64,000 nt of DNA, taken from NCBI RefSeq assembly GCF_004834005.1, contig NZ_STFF01000010.1, positions 1 through 64,000 of the forward strand, read 5' to 3'. The notes under the pieces are model-generated. The model did no database searches. It worked only from the letters and a program-made list of their open reading frames with translations, and was not told the DNA's origin. The DNA comes from Niastella caeni (lineage in GTDB: Bacteria > Bacteroidota > Bacteroidia > Chitinophagales > Chitinophagaceae). Below, one piece after another: positions 35,828-44,980 of this stretch; positions within the stretch are counted from its first letter, which is position 1, and every line of letters begins with the position of its first letter. A program made the position numbers and the translations under genes.

Positions 35828-37597
35828 ATGGCACAAAGGTTTTTGATTTGGCTAATAATATTTGGCTGGCTATTAGTTTGCCCTGCATTTAATTTTGCTC
35901 AAACCATATCTAATGATGGAAACGAAGGTTTATCCTTCAATGGTATTCGTTGGACAATTGCAGACTCATGGGATAAGGTTATAGAAAAAGCCTCAAAAGA
36001 CAATAAATTCATATTTGTGGATTGTTATGCTACTTGGTGCGGTCCTTGCAAAAAAATGGATAAAGAGGTTCTCATAAAAGAGAATGTCGTAAATTTAATG
36101 AACAACAAGTTTATTTGCCTTAAACTTCAACTAGACAAAACAAGTAAGGATGATGAAAATGTGAAGAAGTGGTATCTCGAGAGTGAGAGACTTAGCAAAC
36201 AATATCAAATCATTTCGTTTCCAACTTATCTTTTTTTTTCTCCTAAGGGTAAACTGGTACATAGGGGCACCGGTTTTAATGCTGAAGCAAGTTTTCTTTC
36301 ATTGGCCAAAGCTGCGTTAAATCCTGAACATCAGTTTTATACACTTATTGAAGATTATAAGAAAGGGAAGATCAATTATGATGCAATTCCTTACTTGCTT
36401 ACCGTCGCGCAAAAATCAGGTAATAGGGTACTTGTTGAGTCGCTTAAAGGTGATTACAATAAGCACCTCAATAGCTTGCCAAAGGAAAAGTTATATACAA
36501 TAAGTAACATTGAATATCTCAATGCTAATTTGAAAAGTACAGGATCCCCCTTTTTTCAATTATTTTATCCTGATGGGAAAAAGGTTAATGAAATAATGAA
36601 ACAAAGTGGCTATGCTCGGCGTACTGTTGATAGTGTAATATCAAGGGAGTTTATTTATCCTGTTTTGAGGTTTACTCCTGAAAATAAAGAACCAGATTGG
36701 AATATGATGAGTAGAACTATTGCGCAAAAGTTTGGGAAGTCATATGCGGAAAGGACTATTTTATGGGCTAAAGCTAAACGGGTGGATAGAGAGCTTTATA
36801 GGAATGATTTTCTATTTTTGAAATATTTTTTACAACTTGTAAAAATTGGAGGGTTTGATACTTCTTTCTATCGTTCAGATGTTTGGTTAAATGTAGTTGC
36901 ATTTGAAAAAATATTTAAGAAAAGCAATGATTATTTTCAAATAGATGCTGCCATAAAATGGATGTCAGGTGTTGTTCGCCGTAACCCCACTGAATCATAT
37001 TATATCGATACATATATTAGATTATTATATAAGGCTGGCAGGAAAGAAGAAGCTGTCCTAACATTGAAGCAATATGAAAACTACGCAATTAAAACAAAGA
37101 ATAGTGGAATGTTATCTTTAACCAAAAATTTAATAACTGCGATTGATGATGATAAGCCAATTTGGCCGCCTACAGATTTTTCCGGAATATGGATATTGAA
37201 AGATATCAGGAAATTGAATGGGTATGAAATTTCAGACGCGATTTTAGCTGATTTAATATCGATTTCTCAAGATGGTACAAGTAAATTAAAGATTGAAAGG
37301 AAGATGAAGAAAAATAATCAAATTGTCACAACAACTGAAGAATTTTTAGAGGACAAGTCTGTTGAAGAATTTACAGCTCTTAAGCGAAGAAAAGTTTCCC
37401 AGATAAAATGGGCTTCGGATTTGAAAAGTCTTGTTCAAAGGAGTGTTTATTTTGAACCAGATTCAAATAATGAAGAATATACTACTAATGATGAATGGCA
37501 TCTTGAGCAGAATGGGACAGTTTTACTTATATATAGAACTCGCACCTTTAAATCAGGTGTTATAAAAAAATGGGTATCTACATATTATAAGTTGTAA
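35828..37597 (+). CDS. Exported thioredoxin-fold protein with large C-terminal region
   Basis: The 589-residue protein has a signal peptide (to about residue 25, NFAQ) and a thioredoxin-like domain with the active site WCGPC (C71 and C74) and cis-Pro region SFPTYLFF. About 400 residues follow, mostly helical in appearance, ending in a beta-rich segment (WHLEQNGTVLLIYRTRTF) that resembles a lipocalin-like fold. Such proteins commonly accompany STN-type SusCD pairs and S9 peptidases in Bacteroidota. A role in disulfide handling or metal/redox-linked uptake is inferred. It is AT-rich like its neighbours. Confidence 0.8.
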   Translation: MAQRFLIWLIIFGWLLVCPAFNFAQTISNDGNEGLSFNGIRWTIADSWDKVIEKASKDNKFIFVDCYATWCGPCKKMDKEVLIKENVVNLMNNKFICLKLQLDKTSKDDENVKKWYLESERLSKQYQIISFPTYLFFSPKGKLVHRGTGFNAEASFLSLAKAALNPEHQFYTLIEDYKKGKINYDAIPYLLTVAQKSGNRVLVESLKGDYNKHLNSLPKEKLYTISNIEYLNANLKSTGSPFFQLFYPDGKKVNEIMKQSGYARRTVDSVISREFIYPVLRFTPENKEPDWNMMSRTIAQKFGKSYAERTILWAKAKRVDRELYRNDFLFLKYFLQLVKIGGFDTSFYRSDVWLNVVAFEKIFKKSNDYFQIDAAIKWMSGVVRRNPTESYYIDTYIRLLYKAGRKEEAVLTLKQYENYAIKTKNSGMLSLTKNLITAIDDDKPIWPPTDFSGIWILKDIRKLNGYEISDAILADLISISQDGTSKLKIERKMKKNNQIVTTTEEFLEDKSVEEFTALKRRKVSQIKWASDLKSLVQRSVYFEPDSNNEEYTTNDEWHLEQNGTVLLIYRTRTFKSGVIKKWVSTYYKL

Positions 37598-37782
37598 AAA
37601 TTGACTTACTTATTAGGAGTTGCAGATTCACTCCACGCTATTGCTAATACTTGTATAACCCTGTACGGTCACCTCTATCTTGAAAGAAGCATAGCTCTTT
37701 GAAAAGTAAACGCCCAAGCAACTACAAGTCCAAATAATTGGCTATTAAAGAATAGCTTTGCTCTTTGACATATTGGTTAATT

Positions 37783-37974
37783 ATGGAACAAATTCAGAAA
37801 GTGGCTGGTGGCAAGTCAATTGTGCGCCGGTCAGAAGAAGAGATACAACGGTTCCTGAATGAACAGGAGCAAAGCGGGCTCACGGTAAAGGAGTATTGCG
37901 AGATGTATGATATAGTGGAGCAGACATTCTATGGCTGGGTAAATCGCTACCGGAGTAAGGGTGTGATGGATTAG
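37783..37974 (+). CDS. IS66-type accessory protein (TnpA-like), relic
   Basis: From ATG 37783 the 63-residue product (RSEEEIQRFLNEQEQSGLTV, then KEYCEMYDIVEQTFYGWVNRYR) matches the small helix-turn-helix protein at the start of IS66-family elements. It is the least damaged part of the relic. The following TnpB gene is absent and the transposase is reduced to its tail, so it is no longer part of a functional element. Confidence 0.7.
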   Translation: MEQIQKVAGGKSIVRRSEEEIQRFLNEQEQSGLTVKEYCEMYDIVEQTFYGWVNRYRSKGVMD

Positions 37975-38400
37975 CGGCCCTTATCTTAGCCGCCTGGGTG
38001 CGAGAAGAAATTCCCAGGTTAACCACCACCCTTCGAAGTCCGATTGGCAAAGCGATGGCATATTTTTTCTGAGCGGGAAAAGCAACTCGGCATGTACCTG
38101 CATGATGGCATGTTGCTTATGGATACTAATCTTATCGAGAGCACCATCCGGCCGATAGCGCTTGGCCGAAACAACTTCATGTTTGCCGGATCCCACAGCT
38201 TGTCCCGCTCCGCGGGAATGCTGCTCAAAACGTCGCCATTATATATTCTTTGTTTGCTACTTGCAAAATTCACGATGTAAATGTCTATGAGTGGCTTAAG
38301 TATGTGCTCACAGCCATGCCTACGTTCCCATCAAGCGGATCAAAGAACTGCTGCCGCAGAATTGTTCCCAGCTGTGCAGACGAGAAACTCATCAATGAAC
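37975..38400 (+). pseudogene. IS66 transposase remnant (C-terminal fragment, frameshifted)
   Basis: In-frame pieces match the end of IS66 TnpC: LRSPIGKAMAY (about 38027-38060), then after a frameshift EREKQLGMYLHDGMLLMDTN and LIESTIRPIALGRNNFMFAGS (38071-38200, containing the conserved Asn-Leu-Ile-Glu region of the catalytic Glu). VNVYEWLKYVLTAMPT (from 38277) and VPIKRIKELLPQNCSQL follow in yet another frame. Most of the transposase and TnpB are missing. The element sits between the thioredoxin-fold and S9 peptidase genes of the AT-rich island. Confidence 0.8.
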
Positions 38401-39119
38401 CATAGTTACCAATATTAAAAAATTAAACTGCAGAGCTTTTGGGCAATGCCCAGCAACCCTGTAGTTCAGAATTATCTGGATTAAAAATAAATATTTAACC
38501 AAATATAGCCGGCCAATATAGCTTAATACCTGTAGTTGGCCGGGTGATTACCTTTCTTGCTGTGTTATTTGGCTACTCGATTCGTTTAAGTTCTATGTGA
38601 AAGAAATAAAAGATGTCATCGAAAGTGTTGCAATGTGGGATTTTTCTCTAGCTCTTGATAGTGGGCGAAGGTTAGAGGTAGATCATTTAACTGGAATAAC
38701 ATTATCAAGACTGAAAATCTATCAGGAATAGCCGCCGTTATGAAGTGAATAACAGTGTTGTAATGATATTTATGAAATTGACTACTGCGACAATGCGTCG
38801 TTAAGAGTTGTTCGTTCCTTGCTTATTAATATTAAAAAGGGTAGTATAAGTGAAATATAATTCTAATGGATCTTTATTTAGTTTACAGATTCATGTAACC
38901 AATAAGTATTCAAAGCATACATGACGGCTTCTCTTGATTATCACATACTGCTTTCATTTATATGATTTTTATTTTCGAAATAATTATCAGGTGCTCGAGT
39001 ATATTGCCCATTGTATTTTTATTATGCTATAATATTTATCCGAAGTGAAGGCTATTATTTCGTAACTTAAAGATAGACATACCATTACTTAAATATTAAG
39101 ACTCATTTTAATGTTAGTT
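38401..39119. other. AT-rich region with decayed sequence before the S9 peptidase gene
   Basis: About 720 bp without an intact gene. A hairpin GGGCAATGCCC lies near 38440. A possible coding remnant is listed separately at 38591-38731. The remainder shows no repeat array, no terminator of good quality and no small gene that I trust. Confidence 0.4.
38591..38731 (+). pseudogene. Possible ketopantoate reductase (ApbA/PanE) C-terminal remnant
   Basis: A 46-codon open stretch without a good start reads FYVKEIKDVIESVAMWDFSL, then ALDSGRRLEVDHLTGITL. This resembles the C-terminal ApbA signature (SMLQDlxxGRpxEvDxlnG). It is cut off by a stop soon after. The similarity is short and judged by eye; it could be chance. 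If correct, it is the debris of an unrelated gene left beside the IS66 relic. Confidence 0.3.
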
Positions 39120-41918
39120 ATGAAATACTTAATTATTTGTTTGCCTTTTGTGTGCCAGTTTCTGGTAGGTTATTCTCAATCAATTGCCGTTGACAACGTA
39201 TCTTCAGAAAAATTCACAACAATACCATATTCTATTCTCGATAGCTCTGCTATAGAAAATTGGTATGGATTTTATTCCGATGAGGATGTTCGCATTAGTT
39301 CTAATGGTAAATTCTTTTCGTATTCAATATCAAATAAGCCCAAAAAAAGGAAAACGCTTGTTGTTGGAACTGTGGTTGGTGGATGGAAAAAAGAGGTTAT
39401 CGGTGGATCAGCGATATGTTTTTATGAGAATAATAAGAAGTATGTATACGTAATAAAGGATAGCCTCTACTTTTTAGATCTTACAAATAAAAACGTGGAA
39501 GTAATCGGTATAAAAAAGTGGATTCAACCCAAAAATTCTATAGGGAAATGGCTGGCTTGGCAAACAAGCGACGAAAAGGATGAATTGGTAGTAAGAAACT
39601 TAATAGATGAGCATGAGTTCAAGTTAGGACATTCTAATTTTTGTAGTTTTGACGAAGAGGGAACGGTGCTTTGGTATACAGTAATTTCAAAGGAGGGGGC
39701 ACAGGTTGTTACCTCAGTAATGAGAATAAAGCTAGATAATGGAAATGCTACAAGGGTATGGCAAAATACTAATAGTGAACAGAAACTACTAGGTTGTGTG
39801 CTGGACGGTTCTGGTAAAAGAATTGCAATCAATATATCTGAGAAAGGAGATGGGAATTCTATATGGTATTACACCGAAGGAATGCCGAATGCTCTTCCAA
39901 TTGCAAATCAAAAATCGCCTGGAATAAGCGGTGGATTACAATTGGCAACTGCTTTCGATTTTAGTCCGGACGGTCATTATGTTTTTATAAATTTAGAGAA
40001 GCCAAAAATAGGCCGCATGCCTGATAGTCTAAGTAAGCTAAATATATGGAGTTATAGAGATACGGTATTACAAAGTAAACAACTGCAGAGACCTTTTGAT
40101 AATGACTTGGAATCTCCTATATTGAAATCTGTTATTTCAGTTAATGGAGATAGTGTGATTCAACTCAAACAAGGGTTTGGAGATTTAGTAGATGCATTTC
40201 CAACTAGTATTTCACGTTTTGTTGTAATAAAGAAAGATGCGAATGGGGATCGATTGTGGCAAGCAAGAGAGAATCCTGCTTCATTCTGGCTAGTGTCACT
40301 ACAGGACGGAAAGAGAAGTTTGCTGCCTATTAAAGGGGCGAATAGTAAAACTTGGTTCTCTCCTGATGGTATTTATTTATTGTATTACGATTCAGAAAAG
40401 CAAGGCAACTATTTTAGTTATGAGTTAGCTACCGGAAAAACGATTAATTTAACTGGTATGTTACCTTCTTTTCTTTTTTCAAAAGAAGAAGATAATTATT
40501 ATCCAGCTGGATATGTTTTTCCTTTTCCTTCTCCTGTAGGATTGGCTGGTTGGCTTAAGGACAAGTCTGCTGTTCTTGTTTATGATAATTTTGACATTTG
40601 GCAATTAGATTTACAAGGGCAAAAAAAGCCTATAAATCTTACAAATGGTTATGGACGCCAAAGAAGAATTAAACTGCGTTTGACAATTAGCGCTCAAGAG
40701 ACACTTATATGCTTAAATGATGAGAAGCCGTTGCTACTTACAGCTTTTAATATGCAAAGTAAAGAAAACGGTTTTTACAGAAAGAAAATTGGAGTTAAGG
40801 GAGACCCTGAACTTCTTACAATGGGGCCATATACATATTTTCACTCTGATTTAGCTGTATATCAGTTCCCTCTTCATAAAGATCCAGGTATGGTACCTTT
40901 AAAAGCAGCAAAGGCTGATGTTTGGATTATTAAGAGGGGTAGTGCTACAAATGCACCTAATTATTTTTTAACCAGAGATTTTAAAAGCTTCAAACAACTG
41001 ACAAATATTCAACCTCAGATAAGGTATAACTGGCTAACAGCTGAATTAATAAGCTGGTCTCAACCAGATACTATAATTGGTCAAGGTATATTATATAAGC
41101 CTAGAAATTTTGACTCAACAAAGAAATATCCAGTTATTATTTCTTTTTATGCCTTACCTTTTTCTCAATGGTTAAATCAGTTTCCTGTTCCTCACTATAC
41201 CAACGACGGATTTATTGATATACCATGGTTTGTAAGCCGTGGGTATTTAGTTTTAATTGCTGATGTTATCTTCAGGCAAGGCAAAATGACGGAATGCGGC
41301 TACAATACATTAGTATCAGGAGCTGAGTACCTTTCTAAATTTCCATTTGTGGATGCAAATCGAATTGGTATAAGCACTCATAGTCGTGGCGGGCAAATAG
41401 CTTATTATACGGTTACACACAGTAGTTTATTTGCTGCTGCTTTTGTTGGTGCCGGTGCTAGTGATATGGTAAGTTCTGCATTGGAGTTGTCTGGCGGAAT
41501 TAAAAAGACAAATTCTAGGTTCTCAACTTCAGAGACCTATTACGGAGGTAATATTTGGCAGCGAAGGGAAAGGTATCTTTCTGAATCTGCGGTACTAAAT
41601 GCTGATAAAATTACAACCCCTTTGCTCATATTTCATTGCATGAACGATATGACAATGCCTTGGGAACAGGGTATGGAAATGTATTTAGCTTGCTGGAGAT
41701 TGAACAAAAAGTGTTGGTTACTAGAATATGATGGAGCTGGAGCAAACCATAGTGTTGCAGGAAAAGATGCAAAAGATTTAACAATACGAACTACTCAGTT
41801 TTTTGACCACTACTTGAAAGGACTTCCTGCTCCAAAGTGGATAACGAGTGGAGTAAGAGCATCTCGTAAAGGATTTGAAACTGGATATGAGTCAGTAGAA
41901 TCAAGTATTAATCCGTAA
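39120..41918 (+). CDS. S9-family (prolyl oligopeptidase-like) exported peptidase
   Basis: From ATG 39120 the product is 932 residues with a signal peptide (MKYLIICLPFVCQFLVGYS). The first two thirds are beta-propeller-like; the C-terminal third is an alpha/beta hydrolase. The catalytic triad is readable: S755 in STHSRGGQ, D843 in CMNDMTMP and H877 in GANHSVAG. It is probably a periplasmic or surface peptidase acting on peptides brought in by the SusCD pair upstream, a common Bacteroidota arrangement. The nucleophile elbow is HSRGG rather than the more usual YSYGG form. AT-rich like its neighbours. An alternative start is 39111. Confidence 0.87.
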   Translation: MKYLIICLPFVCQFLVGYSQSIAVDNVSSEKFTTIPYSILDSSAIENWYGFYSDEDVRISSNGKFFSYSISNKPKKRKTLVVGTVVGGWKKEVIGGSAICFYENNKKYVYVIKDSLYFLDLTNKNVEVIGIKKWIQPKNSIGKWLAWQTSDEKDELVVRNLIDEHEFKLGHSNFCSFDEEGTVLWYTVISKEGAQVVTSVMRIKLDNGNATRVWQNTNSEQKLLGCVLDGSGKRIAINISEKGDGNSIWYYTEGMPNALPIANQKSPGISGGLQLATAFDFSPDGHYVFINLEKPKIGRMPDSLSKLNIWSYRDTVLQSKQLQRPFDNDLESPILKSVISVNGDSVIQLKQGFGDLVDAFPTSISRFVVIKKDANGDRLWQARENPASFWLVSLQDGKRSLLPIKGANSKTWFSPDGIYLLYYDSEKQGNYFSYELATGKTINLTGMLPSFLFSKEEDNYYPAGYVFPFPSPVGLAGWLKDKSAVLVYDNFDIWQLDLQGQKKPINLTNGYGRQRRIKLRLTISAQETLICLNDEKPLLLTAFNMQSKENGFYRKKIGVKGDPELLTMGPYTYFHSDLAVYQFPLHKDPGMVPLKAAKADVWIIKRGSATNAPNYFLTRDFKSFKQLTNIQPQIRYNWLTAELISWSQPDTIIGQGILYKPRNFDSTKKYPVIISFYALPFSQWLNQFPVPHYTNDGFIDIPWFVSRGYLVLIADVIFRQGKMTECGYNTLVSGAEYLSKFPFVDANRIGISTHSRGGQIAYYTVTHSSLFAAAFVGAGASDMVSSALELSGGIKKTNSRFSTSETYYGGNIWQRRERYLSESAVLNADKITTPLLIFHCMNDMTMPWEQGMEMYLACWRLNKKCWLLEYDGAGANHSVAGKDAKDLTIRTTQFFDHYLKGLPAPKWITSGVRASRKGFETGYESVESSINP

Positions 41919-42308
41919 AGCTCTTGAATAAAAAGCATGTAGTCGGTTTAAGTTGCAATCTTAATTTAACTATGTGGACGATATTCCATGTTCAGCATTT
42001 TTTATGTAGGTCATTTTGACAGATCTCTATTCTTAGAAATATTTTATTTTGAATTAATCTAAATGAACAACTGTTAATATAAACAATCGATAAGTTAAAA
42101 CAGTAAATTGCAGATTATCGAGAATATGGTTTTCATTGGAATATAAATTCATTTAGATTATTCTAAAACAAGGTTAATCATGAGTAGTAGTGCATGTTAA
42201 GTGATCATAAATTAATTGACTGGGCCTAAGCGGTTCAAAAGGAAAGGGAGCCGCAGTTAAAGCAGCTCCCTTAGTATGTATTTTAATTCTTACAATCCTA
42301 GCTTCTTC
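41919..42308. other. Intergenic region between convergent S9 peptidase and peptide genes
   Basis: 390 bp, AT-rich, with stop codons in all frames. Its only clear element is the hairpin at 42244-42272, listed separately. No gene is seen. Confidence 0.5.
42244..42272. terminator. Terminator at the end of the minus-strand peptide operon
   Basis: The stem AAGGGAGC/GCTCCCTT with a 13-nt loop lies 36 bp beyond the stop of the small peptide gene (minus strand). The region to its left is A/T-rich. It can also terminate read-through from the S9 peptidase side. Confidence 0.7.
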
Positions 42309-42584
42309 TTATTCATCTTCTAAGGTTGTAGAAACTAAGCAGCTTGTCTGAGAACAATCAGACAGAGCATCAACAGCTTCTCCATTGATTGATGTAGAAG
42401 TGTATGAAGTTGTAACATTCCGATTAAAGAATACTGGTATTGGAGTATCATCACAAGTTGTTATAGCTGCATCCAATGTTCTGTAGCAAGTAAATGTTCC
42501 ATAATTTTTTGCTTTAAAAGCAAGTGCGCCCGCAACTACTGCAATAACTCCAATAGAGAGCAACATGATTTTTGCTTTTTTCAT
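42309..42584 (-). CDS. Small secreted peptide with four cysteines, function unknown
   Basis: From the ATG at 42584 (MKKAKIMLLS) the product is 91 residues; a TTG at 42608 would give a worse start. Residues 3-23 are a signal or anchor (IMLLSIGVIAVVAGALAF). The rest is a short Thr/Ser-rich domain with Cys in FTCYR, TTCDD and the pair SDCSQTSC near the C-terminus, ending in LEDE. It is the last gene of an operon with a thioredoxin-fold lipoprotein and a MauE-like membrane protein, so the cysteines may be oxidised in the periplasm. Similar MKK..AFKAK-type leaders occur in other small Bacteroidota peptides, but I do not recognise the family. Confidence 0.65.
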   Translation of the reverse strand: MKKAKIMLLSIGVIAVVAGALAFKAKNYGTFTCYRTLDAAITTCDDTPIPVFFNRNVTTSYTSTSINGEAVDALSDCSQTSCLVSTTLEDE

Positions 42585-42767
42585 AATGAAAGGTGCTTTT
42601 TTAATCAAAAAGCTAAACTTTTGTATTTAAATGATTGCCTACTTTTTTATACTGGTTTTCGGCTATTCCAGGTTTTCACAAAGGACGATGAGTGTAATGC
42701 CAGTTCCTATGTACACTAAGAACAACAATAACTCATTCTGCCGGGCCAAGGCAGGTGCGCGCAAACA

Positions 42768-43265
42768 TTATTCAAAGGCAATATCTTTAATTAGATTGGT
42801 GCTAATCTTTCCCATCATTACTTGTTTAAGCAATCCGTTTTTACCATAAATTGCAATGCATGGTACACCTGATGAATTATAGTATTTATTAAAATATCCT
42901 TCATAATCACGTCCAATCGTTATGTTTGGGTATTTTGTGAGTTGATATTTGTTAGAAATTTTTTTTAAATCATCTATAGGAAAGGCTGAGAGAAAAATAA
43001 ATTGAATTTCTGTAAGTCGTTTATTCTCATCAATAATATCTTTCATCATAGCATTGCAAAAAGGACAGTACGGACTAATGTCGATTAGTACAACCGGTTT
43101 TCCGTTTGAAAAATCTTTTGCGTTAATATTAGTTATGCTATCTGTTAACATTAAATTGAGTGATGGAATAGGTTTGCCTTCATGCCCGGAATTCAAACGA
43201 GGTTCTTTACCATAACAACTAGCCAGAAAGCAAATAATGATGATTATATGAATATAGGTTTTCAT
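42768..43265 (-). CDS. Thioredoxin-fold (TlpA/AhpC-like) lipoprotein
   Basis: The 165-residue protein has a lipoprotein signal (IIIIICFLASC, Cys17) and a thioredoxin fold with the active site SPYCPFC (C67 and C70). A resolving region PCIAIYGKNG near residue 134 is shaped like the cis-Pro loop (Pro before Cys is unusual). It is probably a periplasmic, membrane-anchored disulfide reductase or oxidase. It lies between two GT-C-like genes and the four-Cys peptide gene in one minus-strand operon. The peptide or its relatives are plausible substrates; this is inference. Confidence 0.8.
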   Translation of the reverse strand: MKTYIHIIIIICFLASCYGKEPRLNSGHEGKPIPSLNLMLTDSITNINAKDFSNGKPVVLIDISPYCPFCNAMMKDIIDENKRLTEIQFIFLSAFPIDDLKKISNKYQLTKYPNITIGRDYEGYFNKYYNSSGVPCIAIYGKNGLLKQVMMGKISTNLIKDIAFE

Positions 43266-43280
43266 AAAAAAGTGTATTTA

Positions 43281-44825
43281 TTACGACATTATTTGGTTTA
43301 CATTGTTAACAACATTATCAGTCGTGGCATCAGTATTTGTATGTTGTATTATTATCATTTTTTGAATTATGTAACTAATGAAAGTAACTGAGCAAACGAG
43401 ACTAATAATTATTTGAAATAATTCATAACGTAATTCAATAGGAGCCGAAAGTATACTGAACAATGAATTGCTTAGCCAAATGATAAGAATATACTTTATT
43501 ATTTTTCTGCAGGTTGGGCTACATTTTTTTAATCCTGCCAATGCAACAAAAGCAAGTAGGCTTGTAATATAAAGAATATTGATGACAGGTGTGATCAGTG
43601 TAAAAATATTTGCAACAATAATGTATTTACTATCTGTATTTTTCTTTATAAACTTGTTTTTCCATCCAAACCACTTCATTGCTATTGGCTCTACTGTATA
43701 CCCTCCCATATTATATATGCCCATAAAATAGCTCGGCGGTAAATAAAAATTTTTGATATTGGACCATATGAAATTTTTACAAAATTGGGTAGGATGCTGC
43801 ATTATTAAGTATTGACCATATTTTGCATATAGAGGAGCCATTGATGCCCACTTTTTAAGGAAAGAAGTACTATCTTTTGGCCATTGTTGCTCCATAAAAA
43901 TTCGCAATGGTGATTTATAATCCCACATGTAATAAATGCCCACTTCCTGGTCAGGTCGTAATGTCAAATGACGTAGAGAATCCATATGATGATTTACTAT
44001 GTTATGTACTTTTCTAAACTTTACAGGGATCTTTTTTTCACTTATAGGGTCTGCAAAGGCGTATCCGTAAAGTGCATTGGCTGCAATTTGCCATCCTCCA
44101 AATGCTGAGTATTGTACAGTTTGCGTTTTTACAAAGTATTCGTACTGCGTTCGGCTAATAAAAGACAATAGTAAAGTAAACATGACTCCAATTCCTAGCC
44201 ACTTGTGTATTTTAGAGGCATTACTAAATATTATTACAATAGCACTTATTACAGGGTAAAATAATGCGTTATGGCGAACTGTAAAGGCGATCAATACAAT
44301 TGTCGTGTGGAGTAGGATTAATTTTATACTGGGTTGATGAATAATCCAAAGTAACTGAGTTAGCCATAGCAAGCTAAGTGTTAAAAACAAATTGTCACTA
44401 GATATTGAATTTGCTATTTGTGGTAATAAAGGGTTTGTTAAAGAGATAAAAAGCAATATGCGGAAAAGCCATGTTCCTGGTGAAATTAAATAACGAAAAG
44501 TAAATAAAAAATACAGTAAGCTTAATTGCAACAATATGTATTGTATAAGAACGAGTATGAGATGTGATTTACTGAAGCAGCTTACAAATCGTAAGAATTT
44601 TGAGTATCCTATTGGCCATATCCCAATATAGCTGTTAAAATATGCGGTTTCAAGGTAATTATAGGAGTCTGGCGGCATAAAATTCGGATAAGGATATTTG
44701 AATTTTAGCCAAGTAAAGGAAATAAGTATTAGCGTTATAGAAAGGATAAATATTCGTTTATTCTCTTTATTCAGCAAAAGCCATTGTCTAAAATCTAAAG
44801 GTGATATGGTTCTTTCGAAAAGCAT
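43281..44825 (-). CDS. GT-C-like polytopic membrane protein (paralogue 1)
   Basis: The 514-residue protein has about ten or more hydrophobic helices and a first periplasmic loop with the acidic motif PDSYNYLE after KFKYPYPNFM, as in GT-C glycosyltransferases that use polyprenyl-phosphate sugars. It is clearly related to the next gene upstream (GYSKFLRFVSCFSKS against GYSNFLRLLSVLTKS; HPTQFCKNFIWSN against YPLHFMENFIWPN). It ends 15 nt before the thioredoxin lipoprotein start. The sugar and acceptor are unknown. AT-rich throughout. Confidence 0.65.
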   Translation of the reverse strand: MLFERTISPLDFRQWLLLNKENKRIFILSITLILISFTWLKFKYPYPNFMPPDSYNYLETAYFNSYIGIWPIGYSKFLRFVSCFSKSHLILVLIQYILLQLSLLYFLFTFRYLISPGTWLFRILLFISLTNPLLPQIANSISSDNLFLTLSLLWLTQLLWIIHQPSIKLILLHTTIVLIAFTVRHNALFYPVISAIVIIFSNASKIHKWLGIGVMFTLLLSFISRTQYEYFVKTQTVQYSAFGGWQIAANALYGYAFADPISEKKIPVKFRKVHNIVNHHMDSLRHLTLRPDQEVGIYYMWDYKSPLRIFMEQQWPKDSTSFLKKWASMAPLYAKYGQYLIMQHPTQFCKNFIWSNIKNFYLPPSYFMGIYNMGGYTVEPIAMKWFGWKNKFIKKNTDSKYIIVANIFTLITPVINILYITSLLAFVALAGLKKCSPTCRKIIKYILIIWLSNSLFSILSAPIELRYELFQIIISLVCSVTFISYIIQKMIIIQHTNTDATTDNVVNNVNQIMS

Positions 44826-44980
44826 ACTTGAACACTAGTTTAATTATCCTTTATTGCTATTTTTATTCGAACATCTTACCCTGTAATTTGAATCAAATTC
44901 AGCGAACAATTGAGTTTGTATGACTAATATTACGTGGTTAATTGTTAGTAACGATTGAATTAATGGCATTAATTATGAAT

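Noticed and set aside
38044..38280. Independent 78-residue gene
   Set aside because: Its sequence is the tail of an IS66 transposase in a shifted frame; counted as part of the pseudogene.
38430..38470. Possible riboswitch-like element with GGGCAATGCCC and CAGCAACCC
   Set aside because: Only a short hairpin and one motif-like word; no complete conserved core, and it lies in decayed DNA after the IS66 relic.
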